From contig NZ_WKKF01000001.1 of the NCBI RefSeq assembly GCF_009674765.1, positions 1,426,001-1,490,000 on the forward strand: 64,000 nucleotides of DNA, given 5' to 3'. Of this stretch, positions 46,803 through 57,767 are shown in pieces; position 1 is the stretch's first letter, and the number at the start of each line of letters is the position of its first letter. A model generated the notes under the pieces. It did no database searches. It had not been told where the DNA came from and saw only the letters and a list, made by a program, of their open reading frames with translations. Source of the stretch: Metabacillus idriensis (GTDB lineage Bacteria; Bacillota; Bacilli; Bacillales; Bacillaceae). A program made the position numbers and the translations under genes.

Positions 46803-48086
46803 TTGAAAGAGAACATATATTCTGAAATCGAAAAAGTCATTCTGGTTGGCTGTCAGCTTCCTAAATTAGATGACGAGGCCTTTCATTATACGATGAGCGA
46901 GCTTGCTTCATTAACGAAAACAGCAAATGGTGAAGTGATGATTCAGCTGTCTCAAAAGAGAGAAAGAATACATCCGGCTACATACATAGGAAAAGGCAAA
47001 GTTGAGGAGCTGATTGCTCTATCAGAAGAACTTGAACCGGATTTAATTATTTTTAACGATGAGCTTTCCCCAAGCCAGCAGCGTAATTTGACGGCTGCAC
47101 TTGATATAAAGATAATCGACCGGACGCAATTAATTCTTGATATTTTTGCGACTCGGGCCAAATCTAGAGAAGGCAAGCTGCAGGTTGAACTTGCGCAGCT
47201 TCAATACTTATTGCCGAGACTGAGCGGACAAGGTATAAATCTATCCCGCCAAGGCGGAGGAATCGGTACTAGAGGACCAGGTGAAACTCAGCTTGAAACA
47301 GACAGAAGGCATATTAGAAGCAGGATACATGAAATCAAGCTGCAGCTTTCTGCTATAGTGAGCCACCGCAATCGGTACCGCGAAAGACGAAAGAAGAATC
47401 AAGCATTCCAAATCGCTCTCGTAGGCTATACTAATGCAGGCAAATCCACTCTTTTTAACAGAATTACAGATGCAGGCACATTTGAAGAGGATTTACTGTT
47501 TGCTACATTAGATCCAATGACAAGAAAAATGACGCTGCCTTCGGGGTATCAAGCCTTGCTTACAGATACCGTTGGGTTTATTCAGGATTTGCCGACTACG
47601 TTAGTAGCAGCATTCCGTTCTACTTTAGAAGAAGTGAAGGAAGCAGATCTCATTCTGCATATCGTTGACAGTTCAAACGATGACTATCAAAATCATGAAA
47701 AAACGGTATACAAGCTGCTTGATGAATTGAAGGTTTCAGCCATACCGGTTCTGACTGTATACAATAAAAAAGATAAGCAGTCAGTTGAGTTCGTCCCATC
47801 TCCAAAAGCTGAACATGTACAAATCAGTGCTTTCAGTGAGAGTGACATCAGCCTTCTTAAAAAGAAGATACAATCTGTTTCCGTCGAACAAATGGAGCCA
47901 TTCATCATTGAAGTTCCTGCAAGTGAAGGCAGACTGCTATCGCTTATAAAGACTGAAACGATGGTCGGGCATTTCATATTTAATGAAGAAACAAATCACT
48001 ACGAAATACAAGGACATTATTTGCCCACACACTCAGTTGCCGGGCATATACAGATGTACAATAGAAAGGGCAGCAGCAATGTTTAA
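46803..48086 (+). CDS. hflX: Ribosome-associated GTPase HflX
   Basis: HflX splits or rescues stalled 70S ribosomes. The 427-residue protein has the N-terminal HflX domain ([18 protein letters not shown]), a coiled linker with [19 protein letters not shown], and a G domain with [11 protein letters not shown] (near residue 210), DTVGFI and NKKD. It starts with TTG 46803 behind AAAAGGATG. Its last codons overlap the ynbB start by 8 bp. Confidence 0.94.
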   Translation: MKENIYSEIEKVILVGCQLPKLDDEAFHYTMSELASLTKTANGEVMIQLSQKRERIHPATYIGKGKVEELIALSEELEPDLIIFNDELSPSQQRNLTAALDIKIIDRTQLILDIFATRAKSREGKLQVELAQLQYLLPRLSGQGINLSRQGGGIGTRGPGETQLETDRRHIRSRIHEIKLQLSAIVSHRNRYRERRKKNQAFQIALVGYTNAGKSTLFNRITDAGTFEEDLLFATLDPMTRKMTLPSGYQALLTDTVGFIQDLPTTLVAAFRSTLEEVKEADLILHIVDSSNDDYQNHEKTVYKLLDELKVSAIPVLTVYNKKDKQSVEFVPSPKAEHVQISAFSESDISLLKKKIQSVSVEQMEPFIIEVPASEGRLLSLIKTETMVGHFIFNEETNHYEIQGHYLPTHSVAGHIQMYNRKGSSNV

Positions 48087-49347
48087 ACAACTAAAATTTG
48101 GTGAGAAAATATCACAGCTATCTAAACAGGCAGAAGAAAAAATCGCTCAGGTTCATAAAGAAATCGACGAAAGAATGGAGATCAATCAATATCGTGTTCT
48201 AAAAAGCTACAGAGATCACAGAGTCAGTGATTCGCACTTTATTCCTTCAACAGGCTACGGGTATGATGATCACGGACGGGACACTCTTGAAAAAATATAC
48301 GCTGATGTTTTTGGGGGAGAAGCGGGGCTTGTGCGTCCTCAAATTATTTCTGGCACACATGCAATCTCAATCGCCTTGTTTGGAGTTCTTCGTCCATTTG
48401 ATGAGCTCCTTTACATAACTGGAAAACCATATGATACCCTTGAAGAGATTGTTGGAATTCGCGGGAGCGGAGTCGGTTCGCTCAGTGAATTTAAAATTGG
48501 CTATAAGGCAGTGGATCTAAAAGCCGACGGAAGCGTTGATTTCGAAGCAGTCAGAGCATCAATAACAGACAAAACAAAAATGATCGGGATTCAGCGTTCA
48601 AAAGGTTATGCAACTAGGCCGTCATACACAATTGCTGAAATTAAAGAAATGATTGATTTTGTCAAATCAATTAAGAAAGATATTGTTGTTTTCGTTGATA
48701 ATTGCTACGGGGAATTTGTGGAGGAGCTTGAACCATGTCATGCAGGTGCGGACTTAATGGCGGGTTCTTTAATTAAAAATCCCGGCGGCGGACTCGCTAA
48801 GACAGGAGGATATTTAGTAGGAAGAACGGATTTAATTGAGGCATGCTCATACAGAATGACATCACCGGGCATCGGAGCAGAAGCGGGTGCTTCATTATAT
48901 AGTCTTCAGGAAATGTATCAAGGCTTCTTCCTCGCGCCTCATGTAGTCGCTCAAGCTCTTAAAGGGGCAGTATTTACTGCGGCAATCCTTGAAATGGCAG
49001 GGCTCAATACAAATCCTTCCTGGGATGCTGCCAGGACTGATCTAATTCAATCTGTTCAATTTAATCAGGCGGATTTAATGGTTGCTTTTTGTCAGGCCAT
49101 TCAGTACGCATCTCCAATTAACTCACATGTCACGCCATACCCAAGTTATATGCCGGGCTATGAGAATGACGTCATAATGGCTGCAGGTACATTTATTCAG
49201 GGTGCAAGCATTGAACTATCAGCAGACGGACCGCTGCGGGCGCCATTTACAGCCTATGTGCAGGGAGGATTAACTTATTCCCATGTGAAAATTGCCATAT
49301 GTTCAGCTATAGACCATCTACTGCAAAAAGAACTACTCCATATATAA
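48079..49347 (+). CDS. ynbB: PLP-dependent methionine gamma-lyase-like protein YnbB (aluminium resistance family)
   Basis: A 422-residue PLP enzyme of the PF06838 family, annotated as aluminium resistance or methionine gamma-lyase-related. It has [18 protein letters not shown]...[12 protein letters not shown] for cofactor binding and the PLP Lys region [21 protein letters not shown] 48079 overlaps the end of hflX by 8 bp with GAAAGGG upstream; the in-frame start at 47983 lies deep within hflX. The real substrate is uncertain. The position between hflX and glnR matches B. subtilis. Confidence 0.88.
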   Translation: MFKQLKFGEKISQLSKQAEEKIAQVHKEIDERMEINQYRVLKSYRDHRVSDSHFIPSTGYGYDDHGRDTLEKIYADVFGGEAGLVRPQIISGTHAISIALFGVLRPFDELLYITGKPYDTLEEIVGIRGSGVGSLSEFKIGYKAVDLKADGSVDFEAVRASITDKTKMIGIQRSKGYATRPSYTIAEIKEMIDFVKSIKKDIVVFVDNCYGEFVEELEPCHAGADLMAGSLIKNPGGGLAKTGGYLVGRTDLIEACSYRMTSPGIGAEAGASLYSLQEMYQGFFLAPHVVAQALKGAVFTAAILEMAGLNTNPSWDAARTDLIQSVQFNQADLMVAFCQAIQYASPINSHVTPYPSYMPGYENDVIMAAGTFIQGASIELSADGPLRAPFTAYVQGGLTYSHVKIAICSAIDHLLQKELLHI

Positions 49348-49353
49348 ATTCAA

Positions 49354-49370
49354 TGTCATTTTTCCTAACA
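49354..49370 (+). promoter_or_regulatory. GlnR/TnrA operator 1
   Basis: TGTCA-N7-TAACA fits TGTNA-N7-TNACA at every fixed position. It lies just upstream of the glnRA -35. Confidence 0.82.
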
Positions 49371-49375
49371 TGTTG

Positions 49376-49404
49376 TTGACACATTATATGACATGGAATA
49401 TAAT
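49376..49404 (+). promoter_or_regulatory. Sigma-A promoter of glnRA
   Basis: Consensus TTGACA (49376-49381), 17 bp, consensus TATAAT (49399-49404). Confidence 0.9.
49377..49393 (+). promoter_or_regulatory. GlnR operator 2 overlapping the -35
   Basis: TGACA-N7-TGACA, one mismatch to TGTNA-N7-TNACA, covering the -35 hexamer. Its start is 23 bp from operator 1, so the two sites lie on the same face of the helix or close to it. Confidence 0.72.
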
Positions 49405-49434
49405 AAGAATAAGTTAAGAAAAGGAGGGAATACA

Positions 49435-49839
49435 ATGGGTGATACAATACGACGCACGATGCCCTTATTCCCGATCGGAATTGTCATGCAGCTGACAGAT
49501 CTCTCTGCCAGACAAATCCGATATTATGAAGAAAATGGCCTGATTTTTCCTGCAAGAACAGAAGGAAACAGACGATTATTTTCATTTAATGATGTAGACA
49601 CACTACTTGAAATCAGAAGTCTTATTGAACAAGGCGTCAATATGGCAGGCATAAAGCAAATCTTCTCTAAAAAAGAAGAACGATTTGAATTGCCGAATGA
49701 TGAACAACCTAAGAAAGTGGAAAAACCGGATCTTTCTGATGCTGAACTGCGAAAATTGCTGAAAGCTGAGCTTATGCAAGCAGGGCGTTTTCAAAGATCA
49801 TCTCTCAGACAGGGTGATATGTCGAGATTTTTTCACTGA
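49435..49839 (+). CDS. glnR: Nitrogen repressor GlnR
   Basis: GlnR represses glnRA and other genes when feedback-inhibited glutamine synthetase signals nitrogen excess. The 134-residue MerR-type protein has [20 protein letters not shown] and the [12 protein letters not shown] wing; the C-terminal tail that senses GlnA ends DMSRFFH. The ATG at 49435 follows AAAGGAGGG. It is first in the glnR-glnA operon with two operators upstream. Confidence 0.96.
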   Translation: MGDTIRRTMPLFPIGIVMQLTDLSARQIRYYEENGLIFPARTEGNRRLFSFNDVDTLLEIRSLIEQGVNMAGIKQIFSKKEERFELPNDEQPKKVEKPDLSDAELRKLLKAELMQAGRFQRSSLRQGDMSRFFH

Positions 49840-49905
49840 TGAACGTAAGCTTCACTTAAATTAAAATAAATATATCTTGGTATTGTTAGGAGAGGATTTT
49901 TCAAA

Positions 49906-51240
49906 ATGGCAAAGTATACGAGAGAAGATATTGTACGATTAGTACAAGAAGAAAACGTAAAATATATCCGTTTGCAGTTTACGGACATCCTGGGAACAAT
50001 TAAAAATGTTGAGATCCCGGTAAGTCAGCTTGAAAAAGCTTTAGACAACAAATGTATGTTTGATGGATCTTCAATCGAAGGCTTCGTCCGCATTGAGGAG
50101 TCTGATATGTATCTTTTCCCTGATATCGATACATTCGTTATCTTCCCATGGACTTCTGAAAAAGGAAAAGTAGCTCGTTTTATCTGTGATATTTACAGCC
50201 CGGATGGAACTCCATTTGACGGAGACCCTCGTAACAATTTAAGACGTATGCTGAAAGAAATGGAAGACCTTGGATTCACGGATTTCAATCTTGGACCAGA
50301 GCCTGAATTCTTCTTATTCAAACTTGATGAAAAAGGCGAACCTACTCTTGAATTAAATGATCATGGCGGCTATTTTGACTTAGCTCCTACTGACCTTGGC
50401 GAAAATTGCCGACGCGACATCGTGCTTGAACTTGAAGAGATGGGCTTTGAAATCGAAGCATCTCACCATGAGGTAGCTCCTGGACAGCATGAAATTGATT
50501 TCAAATATGCTGGTGCAGTAAGAGCTTGTGATGACATCCAAACGTTTAAACTTGTTGTTAAAACAATTGCCCGCAAACACGGTCTGCATGCTACATTCAT
50601 GCCAAAACCATTGTTTGGTGTAAACGGATCTGGAATGCACATGAACTTATCATTGTTCACTGACGGCGTAAATGCTTTTTATGACAAAAACAGCGACCTT
50701 GAATTAAGCGAAACAGCTAAACATTTCATTGCCGGCATCATTAAGCATGCACCGAACTTTACGGCTGTTACTAACCCGACAGTTAACTCTTACAAGCGTT
50801 TAGTTCCAGGGTACGAGGCACCTTGCTACGTTGCATGGTCAGCACAAAACAGAAGTCCGTTAATTCGTATTCCAGCTTCACGCGGCCTTAGCACTCGTGT
50901 AGAAGTACGAAGCGTTGACCCTTCTGCAAACCCATACTTAGCAATGTCCGTATTGCTTGCAGCAGGTCTTGACGGAATCAAAAACAAGCTTGCCGCTCCA
51001 AAACCGATTGACCGCAACATCTATGTAATGACAAAAGAAGAGCGTGTAGAGAACGGAATCGTTGATCTTCCTGCTACACTTGCTCAAGCTCTTGACCTAT
51101 TAAAAACAGACGAAGTCATCATCAATGCACTTGGAGAGCATTTGTTCGAGCACTTCATGGAAGCAAAAGAAATTGAATGGGATATGTTCAGAACTCAAGT
51201 TCACCCTTGGGAAAGAGAACAGTATATGTCTCAATATTAA
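49906..51240 (+). CDS. glnA: Glutamine synthetase, type I
   Basis: Makes glutamine from glutamate, ammonia and ATP, and in complex with GlnR/TnrA acts as the nitrogen sensor. The 444-residue protein is of the GSI-alpha class: it has [16 protein letters not shown], the [11 protein letters not shown] region and the ATP-site [13 protein letters not shown], and lacks the adenylylation-loop insertion of GSI-beta. It follows glnR by 66 bp and ends at a strong terminator. Confidence 0.97.
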   Translation: MAKYTREDIVRLVQEENVKYIRLQFTDILGTIKNVEIPVSQLEKALDNKCMFDGSSIEGFVRIEESDMYLFPDIDTFVIFPWTSEKGKVARFICDIYSPDGTPFDGDPRNNLRRMLKEMEDLGFTDFNLGPEPEFFLFKLDEKGEPTLELNDHGGYFDLAPTDLGENCRRDIVLELEEMGFEIEASHHEVAPGQHEIDFKYAGAVRACDDIQTFKLVVKTIARKHGLHATFMPKPLFGVNGSGMHMNLSLFTDGVNAFYDKNSDLELSETAKHFIAGIIKHAPNFTAVTNPTVNSYKRLVPGYEAPCYVAWSAQNRSPLIRIPASRGLSTRVEVRSVDPSANPYLAMSVLLAAGLDGIKNKLAAPKPIDRNIYVMTKEERVENGIVDLPATLAQALDLLKTDEVIINALGEHLFEHFMEAKEIEWDMFRTQVHPWEREQYMSQY

Positions 51241-51247
51241 TACCGCT

Positions 51248-51281
51248 AAAACCCCTCAGCATCTGCTGAGGGGTTTTATTC
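51248..51281. terminator. Terminator of glnRA
   Basis: 13-bp-plus stem AAACCCCTCAGCA/TGCTGAGGGGTTT with a two-base centre, then TATT. It lies between converging genes. Confidence 0.9.
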
Positions 51282-51305
51282 ATTCACTCAAAAATTCGGA
51301 ATAAT

Positions 51306-52763
51306 TCAGTCGAGGTTTTCCGATTTTCGCTTATCAAGATAGTCTTTAAGCAGCCTTATGATTGCAAGCCCCGCAAGCACACTTCCTACCGCAATACCAG
51401 ATAAAGCTACAACGAGGGAAATATATTCAAAGACAGAATATCCAGCAAGCTTGCTCCACTTAATTTTTCCCCGCCAGTCCTCAATCACCAGATTCATTCC
51501 GTAAATCCCAGAAATTACGGTATAGGTGGTTAAGATCAGCAATAGAGAATTATGACGTTTGCTTGCAAGCTTTTCCTGATTTTGATAAAGGCTGTCCATC
51601 GTGTTTTTTACCTCTTTGTAAAGGATTTCAATTTTAAAGCGATCTTTCATCATGACAGAAAGCTCCTGACCTTCAGAACGGCTGCTGATTTCAGAAAAAA
51701 TATATTTCGCGGTGAAATTTGTGATAGATCTGATCAACTTGTCCATTTTATCTTGTTTTTGGTCAATATATAGCTGTGAATAGCTGTAAGAAAGCTTTAA
51801 AAGGACAATTTTATAAAATAAATGCAGAATCATATTGTAATAGAGCTGGCCGTACATCTCTTCAGCCATCAGTTTTTCATTTTCGCTGTCTCTGCTAATA
51901 CACGTAAATGTATGGTCGCTGATTATATGAAAACTGTCGGGGGACCATCTGTCATAAACATGGTCACTTACGTATTTTTCAATATACTTTTGATTACTAG
52001 CAGAAATATATGGTTGTTTATTGTGATTATATCCATTCATATGGCCGATTCGAAATAAATCATTGTTTGTTATTTGTACATCAGGGGCAGTCATTAAAAA
52101 ACTTGATACAAACATCCTTTCATCAATAAAATATGGAAGACTGCCCAAATAGGCCGATTGATCATTTTCGCTTTTTTCAATGAAGGGAACAATATAAGGG
52201 CAAAGTTCCTGAAAGATAAAATCCTGGATTCTATCAAACCGATTTTCACCTGAATAAAGCACAGTCCCTTTTTCCTTCGTTATTGCTGGTTCGAGAACTC
52301 TGAAATGGTCCATAAAATCAAGTGCATCACTTAAAGTGAAATCTGTACCGCTGCTGTATGGTTCTGTTCGAATCGTAACCATGCCGATGGAGAATGGACA
52401 AAGATAAATATCAATCGAAAGAACCTTCACAGAAATTAGATTTCGGGCTGTCTCTAGTCTGCAATCCAAATTTAACTGTTTGGAATAGCGGTTTATGGCT
52501 TTCTCTTTATATTTATCCGGAAATAATATTTGTTCGATGTAGGGCATGAAATAATGATTTAAGCGTTTATGCGGGATCTCAATACTCCCGCCGTAATATT
52601 TAGTTTGCTGGCTGCAATTATCAATTGAAAAAAATTCAAATCCGTTTGTTTCAAGCTCCTTAGTCAAAGGTTTAATGGAGTCATTAGCCCACGAAAAAGG
52701 AAAAACGAATTGGGAATTCGTTCGCTGAACGATCATTTCATTATATTGATGTTCGGATATCAT
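51306..52763 (-). CDS. Unrecognised 485-residue protein with CorA-like YGMN/two-helix C terminus
   Basis: I do not recognise the family. The first 390 residues are soluble and acidic/aromatic. They are followed by a coil-like stretch (KNTMDSLYQNQEKLASKRH), a hydrophobic helix ending in SGIYGMNLV (about residue 425) and a second hydrophobic helix (ISLVVALSGIAVGSVLAGLAII), then a short basic tail. Two C-terminal helices with YGMN at the end of the first is the hallmark of CorA-type Mg2+ channels, though the loop here is longer and lacks MPE. It starts behind AGAGGTAG, converging on glnA. Confidence 0.65.
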   Translation of the reverse strand: MISEHQYNEMIVQRTNSQFVFPFSWANDSIKPLTKELETNGFEFFSIDNCSQQTKYYGGSIEIPHKRLNHYFMPYIEQILFPDKYKEKAINRYSKQLNLDCRLETARNLISVKVLSIDIYLCPFSIGMVTIRTEPYSSGTDFTLSDALDFMDHFRVLEPAITKEKGTVLYSGENRFDRIQDFIFQELCPYIVPFIEKSENDQSAYLGSLPYFIDERMFVSSFLMTAPDVQITNNDLFRIGHMNGYNHNKQPYISASNQKYIEKYVSDHVYDRWSPDSFHIISDHTFTCISRDSENEKLMAEEMYGQLYYNMILHLFYKIVLLKLSYSYSQLYIDQKQDKMDKLIRSITNFTAKYIFSEISSRSEGQELSVMMKDRFKIEILYKEVKNTMDSLYQNQEKLASKRHNSLLLILTTYTVISGIYGMNLVIEDWRGKIKWSKLAGYSVFEYISLVVALSGIAVGSVLAGLAIIRLLKDYLDKRKSENLD

Positions 52764-52831
52764 AGGCTACCTCTTCTAAATTTTTATCAACTATTATCTT
52801 CCCCTTATAGAACCTCATAAAACCCAAAATA

Positions 52832-52862
52832 AAAAATCTTTGCTGAGCAGCAAAGATTTTTT
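52832..52862 (-). terminator. Terminator of lexA
   Basis: AAAAAATCTTTGCT pairs with AGCAAAGATTTTTT around GAGC, directly downstream of the lexA stop on the minus strand. Confidence 0.88.
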
Positions 52863-53481
52863 AATGGATATTACGGTATACCCCGATGACTTTTCCGAGA
52901 ATCGTTACATTTCGCAGAATAATAGGTTCCATTGTTGAATTTTCAGGCTGAAGGCGAATGAAGTCTTTTTCTTTAAAGAATCGTTTTACAGTTGCTTCAT
53001 CATCTTCTGTCATGGCAACTACGATATCACCGTTATTTGCCGTCTTCTGCTGCTTGACAATAACCATATCCCCATCCAGAATTCCTGCTTCTATCATACT
53101 GTCTCCCATAATTTCGAGCATGAATACTTGATCATCTGACGCTGCAAATGTATCAGGAAGCGGAAAATATTCCTCGACGTTTTCGATGGCTGTGATAGGA
53201 GAACCTGCTGTAACTTTACCGATAATCGGAACATTAATGACGCTTGCTCTCGGAATATGTGAAGTCTCTTCTTCAAGAATTTCAATTGCTCTCGGCTTAG
53301 TTGGATCGCGTCTGATCAGGCCCTTGCTCTCAAGCCTTGCCAGGTGACCGTGTACAGTTGAACTAGAAGCAAGGCCGACAGCTTCGCCAATTTCGCGTAC
53401 AGAAGGCGGATAACCTTTTTTTTGAACTTCTAATTTGATGAAGTTTAAGATATCCTGCTGTCTTTTTGATAATTTTGTCAT
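52861..53481 (-). CDS. lexA: SOS repressor LexA (DinR)
   Basis: LexA represses SOS genes until RecA filaments trigger self-cleavage. The 206-residue protein has an N-terminal winged HTH ([24 protein letters not shown]), the scissile Ala92-Gly93 in KVTAGSP, catalytic Ser128 in MGDSMIE and Lys166 in EATVKRF. The ATG at 53481 is preferred to the GTG at 53490, which lies inside the GAGGTG ribosome site. It is divergent from yneA, and the shared region holds three LexA boxes. Confidence 0.97.
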   Translation of the reverse strand: MTKLSKRQQDILNFIKLEVQKKGYPPSVREIGEAVGLASSSTVHGHLARLESKGLIRRDPTKPRAIEILEEETSHIPRASVINVPIIGKVTAGSPITAIENVEEYFPLPDTFAASDDQVFMLEIMGDSMIEAGILDGDMVIVKQQKTANNGDIVVAMTEDDEATVKRFFKEKDFIRLQPENSTMEPIILRNVTILGKVIGVYRNIH

Positions 53482-53513
53482 CTTTTGCACCTCGCGTCCT
53501 GTAATTTATGTTG

Positions 53514-53542
53514 ATTATAGCATGTTTTTCCTGCGCATACAA
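53514..53542 (-). promoter_or_regulatory. Sigma-A promoter of lexA
   Basis: On the minus strand TTGTAT (53542-53537), 17 bp, TATAAT (53519-53514). A LexA box overlaps the -35, giving autoregulation. Confidence 0.8.
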
Positions 53543-53553
53543 ACATAAGTTCG
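53540..53553. promoter_or_regulatory. LexA box 1 (lexA side)
   Basis: CAAACATAAGTTCG, nine of ten fixed positions of CGAAC-N4-GTTCG; overlaps the lexA -35. Confidence 0.8.
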
Positions 53554-53563
53554 AAAAAATCCG

Positions 53564-53592
53564 TTGACAGAAACGTTTGTTCGCATTATACT
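53564..53592 (+). promoter_or_regulatory. Sigma-A promoter of yneA
   Basis: TTGACA (53564-53569), 17 bp, TATACT (53587-53592). Confidence 0.85.
53570..53583. promoter_or_regulatory. LexA box 2 (in yneA promoter spacer)
   Basis: GAAACGTTTGTTCG, eight of ten fixed positions, lying between the -35 and -10 of yneA. Confidence 0.72.
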
Positions 53593-53608
53593 AAAAATAT
53601 CAAAAGTG

Positions 53609-53622
53609 CGAACAAACATTCT
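53609..53622. promoter_or_regulatory. LexA box 3 (downstream of yneA promoter)
   Basis: CGAACAAACATTCT, eight of ten fixed positions, between the yneA -10 and its ribosome site. Confidence 0.65.
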
Positions 53623-53639
53623 ATTTCGAGGTGGGGATT

Positions 53640-54618
<979 letters not shown>

Positions 54619-54681
54619 GTTGTCTTTTTAGGTCGTTTTTAGTACGATAGCATAGTGAATCTACAAAAAGGAGTTACCAAC

Positions 54682-54912
54682 ATGCTTTCAAAAGAAAAAA
54701 TGGCCAGAATTAATGAACTTTCCAAAAAGGCTAAATCAGCCGCTTTATCAGCTGAAGAATTAAAGGAACAGCAAAGCCTTAGACAGGAATACCTGCAGGT
54801 GTTTCGCGGCTCTATGAAAAATACATTAAAAGGCGTTACAATCCTCGATCCGAATGGAACGGATGTCACACCTCAAAAATTAAAAGACGAGAAGAAGCGA
54901 AACCTTCATTAA
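54682..54912 (+). CDS. ynzC: DUF896 protein YnzC
   Basis: A 76-residue helical-hairpin protein of the DUF896/YnzC family (MLSKEKMARINELSKKAK, LRQEYLQVFRGSMKNTL). The ATG at 54682 has AAAGGAG upstream; the in-frame start at 54655 is not supported. It is the third gene of the SOS unit and ends at a terminator. Confidence 0.92.
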   Translation: MLSKEKMARINELSKKAKSAALSAEELKEQQSLRQEYLQVFRGSMKNTLKGVTILDPNGTDVTPQKLKDEKKRNLH

Positions 54913-54913
54913 C

Positions 54914-54948
54914 AAAAGGAATACGTCAATTTGTGATGTATTCCTTTT
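54914..54948 (+). terminator. Terminator of yneA-yneB-ynzC
   Basis: AAAAGGAATAC ... GTATTCCTTTT with additional inner pairing. Confidence 0.85.
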
Positions 54949-54999
54949 CAATTTGCACATAATACATTAGAATAGTTTCTTACACATCTTAATGCACTA

Positions 55000-55028
55000 T
55001 TACATTTCATGCTTAATGGTTGTATGAT
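55000..55028 (+). promoter_or_regulatory. Candidate sigma-A promoter of tkt
   Basis: TTACAT (55000-55005), 17 bp, TATGAT (55023-55028), about 60 bp before the tkt start. Confidence 0.6.
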
Positions 55029-55088
55029 AAAGAGTGTACAGCTATGATAAGAAAGTAGAAAGTTATTTCTGAAAGGATGGATCAAATT

Positions 55089-57095
55089 ATGTCACATTCA
55101 ATTCAAGACTTATCTATTGCTACGATCCGAACATTATCGATCGATGCAATCGAGAAAGCAAATTCAGGACATCCTGGAATGCCTATGGGGGCAGCTCCAA
55201 TGGCTTACGCACTTTGGACACAATATATGAATCATAATCCTAAAAACCCGGAATGGTTTAACCGTGACCGTTTTGTCTTATCGGCAGGTCATGGCTCGAT
55301 GCTATTATATAGTCTGCTTCATTTATCAGGCTATGATCTTTCAATGGAAGATATTAAATCTTTCAGACAATGGGGAAGTAAAACTCCAGGCCACCCTGAA
55401 TTCCATCACACTGCAGGTGTAGATGCAACTACGGGTCCGTTGGGACAGGGTATCGGCATGGCTGTTGGTATGGCCATGGCAGAGCGTCATCTTGCACATA
55501 CATACAATAAAGAGTCATATCCTGTAGTAGATCACTACACATACGCTATTTGCGGAGATGGAGACTTGATGGAGGGTATTTCTTCTGAAGCAGCATCTCT
55601 AGCAGGTCACCTGAAGCTTGGAAAATTAGTCGTTTTATACGATTCAAATGATATTTCGCTTGATGGCGACTTAGATCGCTCATTCTCTGAAAATGTTGAA
55701 GATCGCTTTAAGTCAATTGGATGGCAGGTTATCCGTGTTGAAGACGGCAATAATTTAAATGAAATTTCTAAAGCTATTGAAGCCGCTAAACAAGATGAAA
55801 CTCGTCCAACATTAATTGAAGTGAAAACAACAATCGGGTACGGATCTCCAAATATGTCAGGCAAGTCTGACGTACACGGCAAGCCGCTTGGAATTGACGA
55901 AATTAAATTGACAAAAGAAGCTTACGCTTGGACATTTGAAGAAGACTTCTACGTTCCAGATGAAGTTTATGCTCATTTCAAGGAATCTGCCGAACAATTC
56001 GGATCTAAAAAAGAGCAGGAATGGAATTCTCTATTCGATAGCTACCAAAAAGAATATCCAGAGCTTGCTAAACAGCTGAACGCCGGCATTAAAGGCGAAT
56101 TGCTGGAAAACTGGGATGCAGCTGTTCCTGTATATGAAGAAGGAAAAGCACTTGCATCTCGTGCATCTTCAGGTGAGGTATTAAATGGTCTTGCTAAAAA
56201 CATTCCTTATATCTTTGGAGGATCAGCTGATTTAGCGGGTTCTAACAACACATCGATAAAAGGTGCGGCAGATTTCACAGCTAAGGATTACAGCGGGCGA
56301 AATATCTGGTTTGGTGTCCGTGAATTTGCAATGGGTGCTGCATTAAATGGCATGGCCCTGCATGGCGGCCTGCGAGTATATGGAGGTACATTCTTCGTAT
56401 TCTCTGATTACCTCCGTCCGGCAATCAGATTAGCAGCTCTTATGGGACTTCCTGTTACGTATGTATTCACACATGACAGTATTGCTGTTGGGGAAGACGG
56501 ACCGACTCATGAGCCGATTGAACAGCTTCCTTCTCTACGTGCAATGCCTAACTTATCCGTTATTCGTCCTGCAGATGGTAATGAAACTGCTGCAGCATGG
56601 CGTATTGCAATGGAGTCAGAAATGTCTCCAACTGCACTTGTTCTTACTAGACAAAACTTAAAAACAATTAAAGGCACCTCTGAAACTGCCTATGATGGTG
56701 TTTCTAAAGGAGCATATACAATCTCACCAAGTAAAAAGGAAACAGCGGATGCCCTGTTATTAGCTACAGGATCTGAAGTAGGCCTTGCGGTTGAAGCACA
56801 GGATGCGCTTCTTAAAGAAGGTATTGATGTTGCTGTTGTCAGCATGCCATCATGGAACCGATTTGAGAGTCAATCAAAAGAATACCGTGATTCCGTTCTT
56901 CCTAAGACGGTTAAGAAACGTCTTGCGATTGAAATGGCAGCTCCTCTTGGCTGGGAACGCTATACAGGCGATGAAGGCGATGTACTTGCCATCAACCAGT
57001 TTGGCGCATCTGCACCTGGAGATAAAATTATGAAAGAATATGGCTTTACTGTTGAAAACGTAATGGCAAGAGTAAAAGCATTGCTTGAACAATAA
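55089..57095 (+). CDS. tkt: Transketolase
   Basis: Transfers two-carbon units in the non-oxidative pentose phosphate pathway, with thiamine diphosphate. The 668-residue protein has [17 protein letters not shown], the TPP motif [19 protein letters not shown]...[11 protein letters not shown], and the pyrimidine domain [21 protein letters not shown]. The ATG at 55089 is favoured because AAAGGATG is then 9 nt upstream; the ATG at 55077 lies inside that site. Monocistronic, with promoter and terminator. Confidence 0.96.
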   Translation: MSHSIQDLSIATIRTLSIDAIEKANSGHPGMPMGAAPMAYALWTQYMNHNPKNPEWFNRDRFVLSAGHGSMLLYSLLHLSGYDLSMEDIKSFRQWGSKTPGHPEFHHTAGVDATTGPLGQGIGMAVGMAMAERHLAHTYNKESYPVVDHYTYAICGDGDLMEGISSEAASLAGHLKLGKLVVLYDSNDISLDGDLDRSFSENVEDRFKSIGWQVIRVEDGNNLNEISKAIEAAKQDETRPTLIEVKTTIGYGSPNMSGKSDVHGKPLGIDEIKLTKEAYAWTFEEDFYVPDEVYAHFKESAEQFGSKKEQEWNSLFDSYQKEYPELAKQLNAGIKGELLENWDAAVPVYEEGKALASRASSGEVLNGLAKNIPYIFGGSADLAGSNNTSIKGAADFTAKDYSGRNIWFGVREFAMGAALNGMALHGGLRVYGGTFFVFSDYLRPAIRLAALMGLPVTYVFTHDSIAVGEDGPTHEPIEQLPSLRAMPNLSVIRPADGNETAAAWRIAMESEMSPTALVLTRQNLKTIKGTSETAYDGVSKGAYTISPSKKETADALLLATGSEVGLAVEAQDALLKEGIDVAVVSMPSWNRFESQSKEYRDSVLPKTVKKRLAIEMAAPLGWERYTGDEGDVLAINQFGASAPGDKIMKEYGFTVENVMARVKALLEQ

Positions 57096-57104
57096 TCACC
57101 TCTG

Positions 57105-57137
57105 AGAGAGAACGATTTTGATCGTTCTCTCTTTTTC
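57105..57137 (+). terminator. Terminator of tkt
   Basis: 12-bp perfect stem AGAGAGAACGAT/ATCGTTCTCTCT around TTTG, then TTTTT. Confidence 0.93.
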
Positions 57138-57142
57138 GACAA
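57135..57142 (-). promoter_or_regulatory. Spo0A box upstream of sirA
   Basis: TTCGACAA, the exact complement of the 0A box TTGTCGAA, overlapping the tail of the tkt terminator. Confidence 0.65.
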
Positions 57143-57167
57143 AAAAAGTGATGCATCCCTCTGTTAT

Positions 57168-57175
57168 TTAGACAA
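57168..57175 (-). promoter_or_regulatory. Second Spo0A-box-like site near sirA -35
   Basis: TTAGACAA, one mismatch to the complement of TTGTCGAA, in the position of the missing -35 relative to the TATAAT at 57197-57202. Activated promoters of Spo0A commonly have this layout. Confidence 0.5.
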
Positions 57176-57196
57176 ATTTCTAACGCTTCGTTCCCT

Positions 57197-57202
57197 TATA
57201 AT
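57197..57202 (+). promoter_or_regulatory. -10 element of sirA
   Basis: Consensus TATAAT 34 bp before the start codon. No -35 hexamer is present 17 bp upstream (AAATTT), which fits activator-dependent transcription. Confidence 0.55.
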
Positions 57203-57235
57203 TGACGATAACAGTCATTTCGGAGGGGTGGAAGA

Positions 57236-57682
57236 ATGAGGCACTATTATGTCTATTTAATAGAAGAGGAATTTGCGAACCACTTTTTTGGCCGAGAAGC
57301 GAAACTGTTCCATCTTTTTCAGGAATATCTCCGGACAAGCCCTGAGCAGCTGGAATTTAATCACCTATATAAACAAATCAGATACGTAACGAAGTCTATT
57401 TCGGCTGAATCTATAGATCACATGATTGAATCAAGTTTAACGAACAGATACAATTATGCTCATATCGAAGGGCATCACCGCATCGACAGTGAATCCAAGC
57501 AGGGGAATGCCTTGCTTCAAGTAAGAGATCAATATATAGAAGTCACTTCAATTGGAAGCTTTGATATGGAAGCGATCTTTTTTGAAATACTCAGGAAAAT
57601 TGACTCCTGTTTTTTAGCTATGGATTTTGAAGCAAAACGATACGGCTGGCTAAAACCGATAAAAGAAAGAAAATTTGTCTAA
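57236..57682 (+). CDS. sirA: Sporulation inhibitor of replication SirA (YneE)
   Basis: SirA binds DnaA domain I and stops new rounds of replication when cells commit to sporulation. The 148-residue length and the N terminus RHYYVYLIEEEFANHFFGRE match the family. The start follows GGAGGGG. Spo0A-box-like sites upstream agree with its known activation by Spo0A. yneF follows after 85 bp. Confidence 0.92.
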   Translation: MRHYYVYLIEEEFANHFFGREAKLFHLFQEYLRTSPEQLEFNHLYKQIRYVTKSISAESIDHMIESSLTNRYNYAHIEGHHRIDSESKQGNALLQVRDQYIEVTSIGSFDMEAIFFEILRKIDSCFLAMDFEAKRYGWLKPIKERKFV

Positions 57683-57767
57683 TAAGGCAGAAATTATGGA
57701 GTATTTGTTGTATAATATCCTATGGTTTAGTACACTGTAAAATAGACAACATGAAGGAGGAAATACG

